A DNA stretch of 64,000 nucleotides, from positions 992,001 to 1,056,000 of the forward strand of contig JADWOT020000001.1 in assembly GCA_036345935.2 (NCBI GenBank), given 5' to 3'. The position numbers and the translations under genes are program-made. The DNA is from Taenia hydatigena (Eukaryota; Platyhelminthes; Cestoda; Cyclophyllidea; Taeniidae). Below, in pieces: positions 62,091 through 64,000 of this stretch (positions within the stretch are counted from its first letter, which is position 1; the number at the start of each line of letters is the position of its first letter). The notes under the pieces were generated by a model. It was given only the letters and a program-made list of their open reading frames with translations. It was not told where the DNA came from and ran no database searches.

Positions 62091-64000
62091 CTGGTATTTG
62101 TTGCGTGGAGAACAGACCCAAAAAAGGATTGATTACCATAGAGTCATGACAGGTAGCTCAACAATCGGCTTTTCAACTCATGATGGTATAGGAGCGTTTA
62201 AAAAAAAGAAATCAGAAAGTGGCGATGCCGCATCTGGAAGCACACGACAGGTCAAACAATATACGATGCACCCGTGCGTGGATAAACACAGACGTCGTCA
62301 ACAAATGTGGCACCCGGCATTGGCGCCCAAAGCCACAGAAGCCTTCAGGCTCCTGTAGGGTAAGTTGATGAGCCGTTTAGTCACAGTCGCTTTCAACACA
62401 CCGTGGATTGAAGTCGAACGAAAGACGGACCTGTATGGCAGTCATTTGCAGCTCCTTTCTAGGTGTATGATTGCCGGTAGAGTAAAATTATCAAGGTTTT
62501 ATTAAAAAAAAATGGAACGCAGTCTTTACTCGTTAAAGTTGGCCCTACGCTCTGGCAAGCTAAAAAGATCCGAGCATACACTGACACACGGTCAATCTGA
62601 GCCGCTACCGAAAATCAAACCAAACCGCAGGAGTGTCAAGTAAATTATCTATTTAATGACCAGAACTTGGTTTTGCAGGTGCGATTTCGAGAAAAGGAAA
62701 CAACGTGTACACCATTTAACTTGTAAGCAGCGTTATGGACAATAAATCCAAATGCTCCTTTCATCAAATTCGATAAAACACGATAAATTTACTAGGAGGT
62801 GGAGCAGATTGTTATGTGAATGGTTTGCCAACGTATCGATTGTCGATCGCGGCAGCACAAGCGCTTCAACACCACTTCTGCCGCCGCCGTCATCGTCGAC
62901 ATCGCTCTCAAGCCTCAGGACATCACCCAGCTATTACCTCAGCTTCCCTTTCCCGGCATGTATTGTCAACACAATTCCCGCCCAAGCTTGAACTAAGCCA
63001 ACTAAGACCTCCTTTCTAATGCCCAAGTTCTGCGTGTTTGAAGCCCGACGTTGGCTACATACGCCATGCTTCCTCAGCCATCTTTCGAGATGGCCTCTAC
63101 AAGCAAAATCCACACGTTTCGCGGTACATATGGGTGAGAGGCTACCTGTAGATGGACAGTAGGCAGTGGTAACGAGTGGTATAAACTGTGAAAACAATTA
63201 AAACATAAAGCGCAGTGTCTTATAAAATTGGATCATCACCTCCAACTGTTCTATAATGTTCTCCTTCTCTGCCAGCAGCGCCTGCAAACGAGAGACTTCA
63301 GAATCGGGTTTCTGTTCGCAGTTTTGATTGACCGCCGCCGTTTCTGCGACAACTGCTCGACGATTCAACTGTCGAATGACCTATAGAGAAGACAGTCGGG
63401 GAGTGAGGATAGGGAGATTGGCTTAACACGGCTTGCTACTAACGTTGCGCGCGTCTAAGAACTTCAAACGAAAAGATATGCATTAGATTAGAGAGAAGAA
63501 AAGAAACAATGATAATTGAAGTCATGCTATAGCGGCAAAACATTTGGCTAAAGGTGACCGTGAATACGACGATGCCATCATAGAAACAGATCTAACACTT
63601 CATCAGCAGAATGATAAAACGCTGTGCTTGAAGGGAATAAAAAATATCCAAATTCCTCCACATTAATCACAACCATTCATAGGGAAGTCCTATCTCTGTG
63701 CCTTCAAAATCCCAACAACATGAATTTTGCCTTTCAAGCAGCTTTTAAGACAGGGTAGGTATGGGTTCCAAAGCAAGATACTGACACAATGCACCGAAAC
63801 GTCTGATAAAGGAGATTCATACTAAATGGTAACAAAGAGAACAGTTCGAAAAAAGCGCGTAGGTCATGCTGTTGACGGTGTCAGCAGTAATCCTACTGAT
63901 GTATGGCTCAGTTCTCAAGATGAGTACTGAAAGGGAGCAAGTCGTGTGCAGCTGTCAGTAAAACATTGATTTCCTCCTACCTCCAGAGCCTTGGCCAAAT
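61842..64000 (-). CDS. HOOK: HOOK-family dynein adaptor, C-terminal part
   Basis: Three exons of a gene that continues past the right edge: 63981-64000 (LAKALE, partial), 63240-63380 and 61842-62090. The joined sequence ends a coiled coil (VIRQLNRRA, LQALLAEKENIIEQLE) and then has MVLTAWYHLGMRVNRAH and AFLSQQRR. These match the conserved Hook C-terminus (AWYN.GM..H and SFL..QR). Hook proteins link dynein-dynactin to cargo through the FTS-FHIP complex in the cytoplasm. Only about 135 residues are visible of a protein usually near 700. Confidence 0.88.
62091..63239 (-). other. HOOK intron (1.15 kb)
   Basis: No exon, repeat or RNA gene seen. Several short antisense ORFs occur without support. 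Confidence 0.6.
63240..63380 (-). CDS. HOOK: HOOK coiled-coil exon
   Basis: 141 bp, 47 codons, phase 0-0, acceptor TTCTCTATAG, donor GAG|GTGATG. VIRQLNRRAVVAETAAV, then EVSRLQALLAEKENIIEQLE. It matches the last coiled-coil segment of Hook proteins (VI.TL...EI..L...L.EKD..I..LE). Confidence 0.85.
63981..64000 (-). CDS. HOOK: HOOK exon fragment at the window edge
   Basis: The last 20 bases of an exon, LAKALE, donor GAG|GTAGGA, phase 0. It joins VIRQL in phase, as in the Hook pattern KA..VI.TL. Confidence 0.7.

Overview
The window is eukaryotic: short exons, many GT-AG introns, dispersed retroelements and no bacterial-style ORFs. A flatworm, probably a tapeworm, fits best. The main support is a sub-kilobase LTR element of the TRIM class (such a family is established in taeniid cestodes). 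The species call is inference.

Two paralogous receptor-type protein tyrosine phosphatase (RPTP) genes lie head-to-tail on the minus strand. Gene A runs from 23758 down past the left edge. Gene B runs from 58958 down to at least 30348 and probably to about 28600. Both have the same order: a 76-bp signal-peptide exon, a 26-bp micro-exon, a 157-bp exon, an array of fibronectin type III (FN3) exons, a transmembrane exon, juxtamembrane exons, then a single tyrosine phosphatase domain over seven exons. In gene A the last phosphatase exon is outside the window. Exon lengths and phases match pairwise between A and B, and all junction phases are compatible. This is the main support for the models, because no transcript was available.

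The FN3 array is the most unusual part. Each FN3 domain is one exon of 348-381 bp, phase 1 at both ends, so exons can be added or skipped without shifting the frame. Gene A has nine such exons plus one decayed copy. Gene B has twelve plus two decayed copies. The arrays grew by repeated tandem duplication in units of about 1.7 to 5 kb. Truncated exon scars, chimeric exons and splice-site losses remain. The FN3 units carry six conserved cysteines and a Ser/Thr-rich loop.

The phosphatase P-loop (HCSAGVGRTG) is intact in both genes but is split by an intron just after the catalytic Cys. The WPD loop differs: gene B reads WADYDVP and keeps the general acid, while gene A reads WDCNDVP and has Cys there. 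Two short exons downstream of gene B's phosphatase domain encode Tyr-x-Asn motifs, which recalls the tails of vertebrate R3-type RPTPs.

Between the two genes (24165-25478) are a complete TRIM element with 5-bp target-site duplications and a solo LTR. A second solo LTR lies at 59448-59640, with its TATA region expanded into an (AT)n tract. At the right edge, 61842-64000 on the minus strand is the 3' end of a HOOK-family dynein adaptor gene. The remaining sequence is introns and intergenic DNA in which I see no supported gene.
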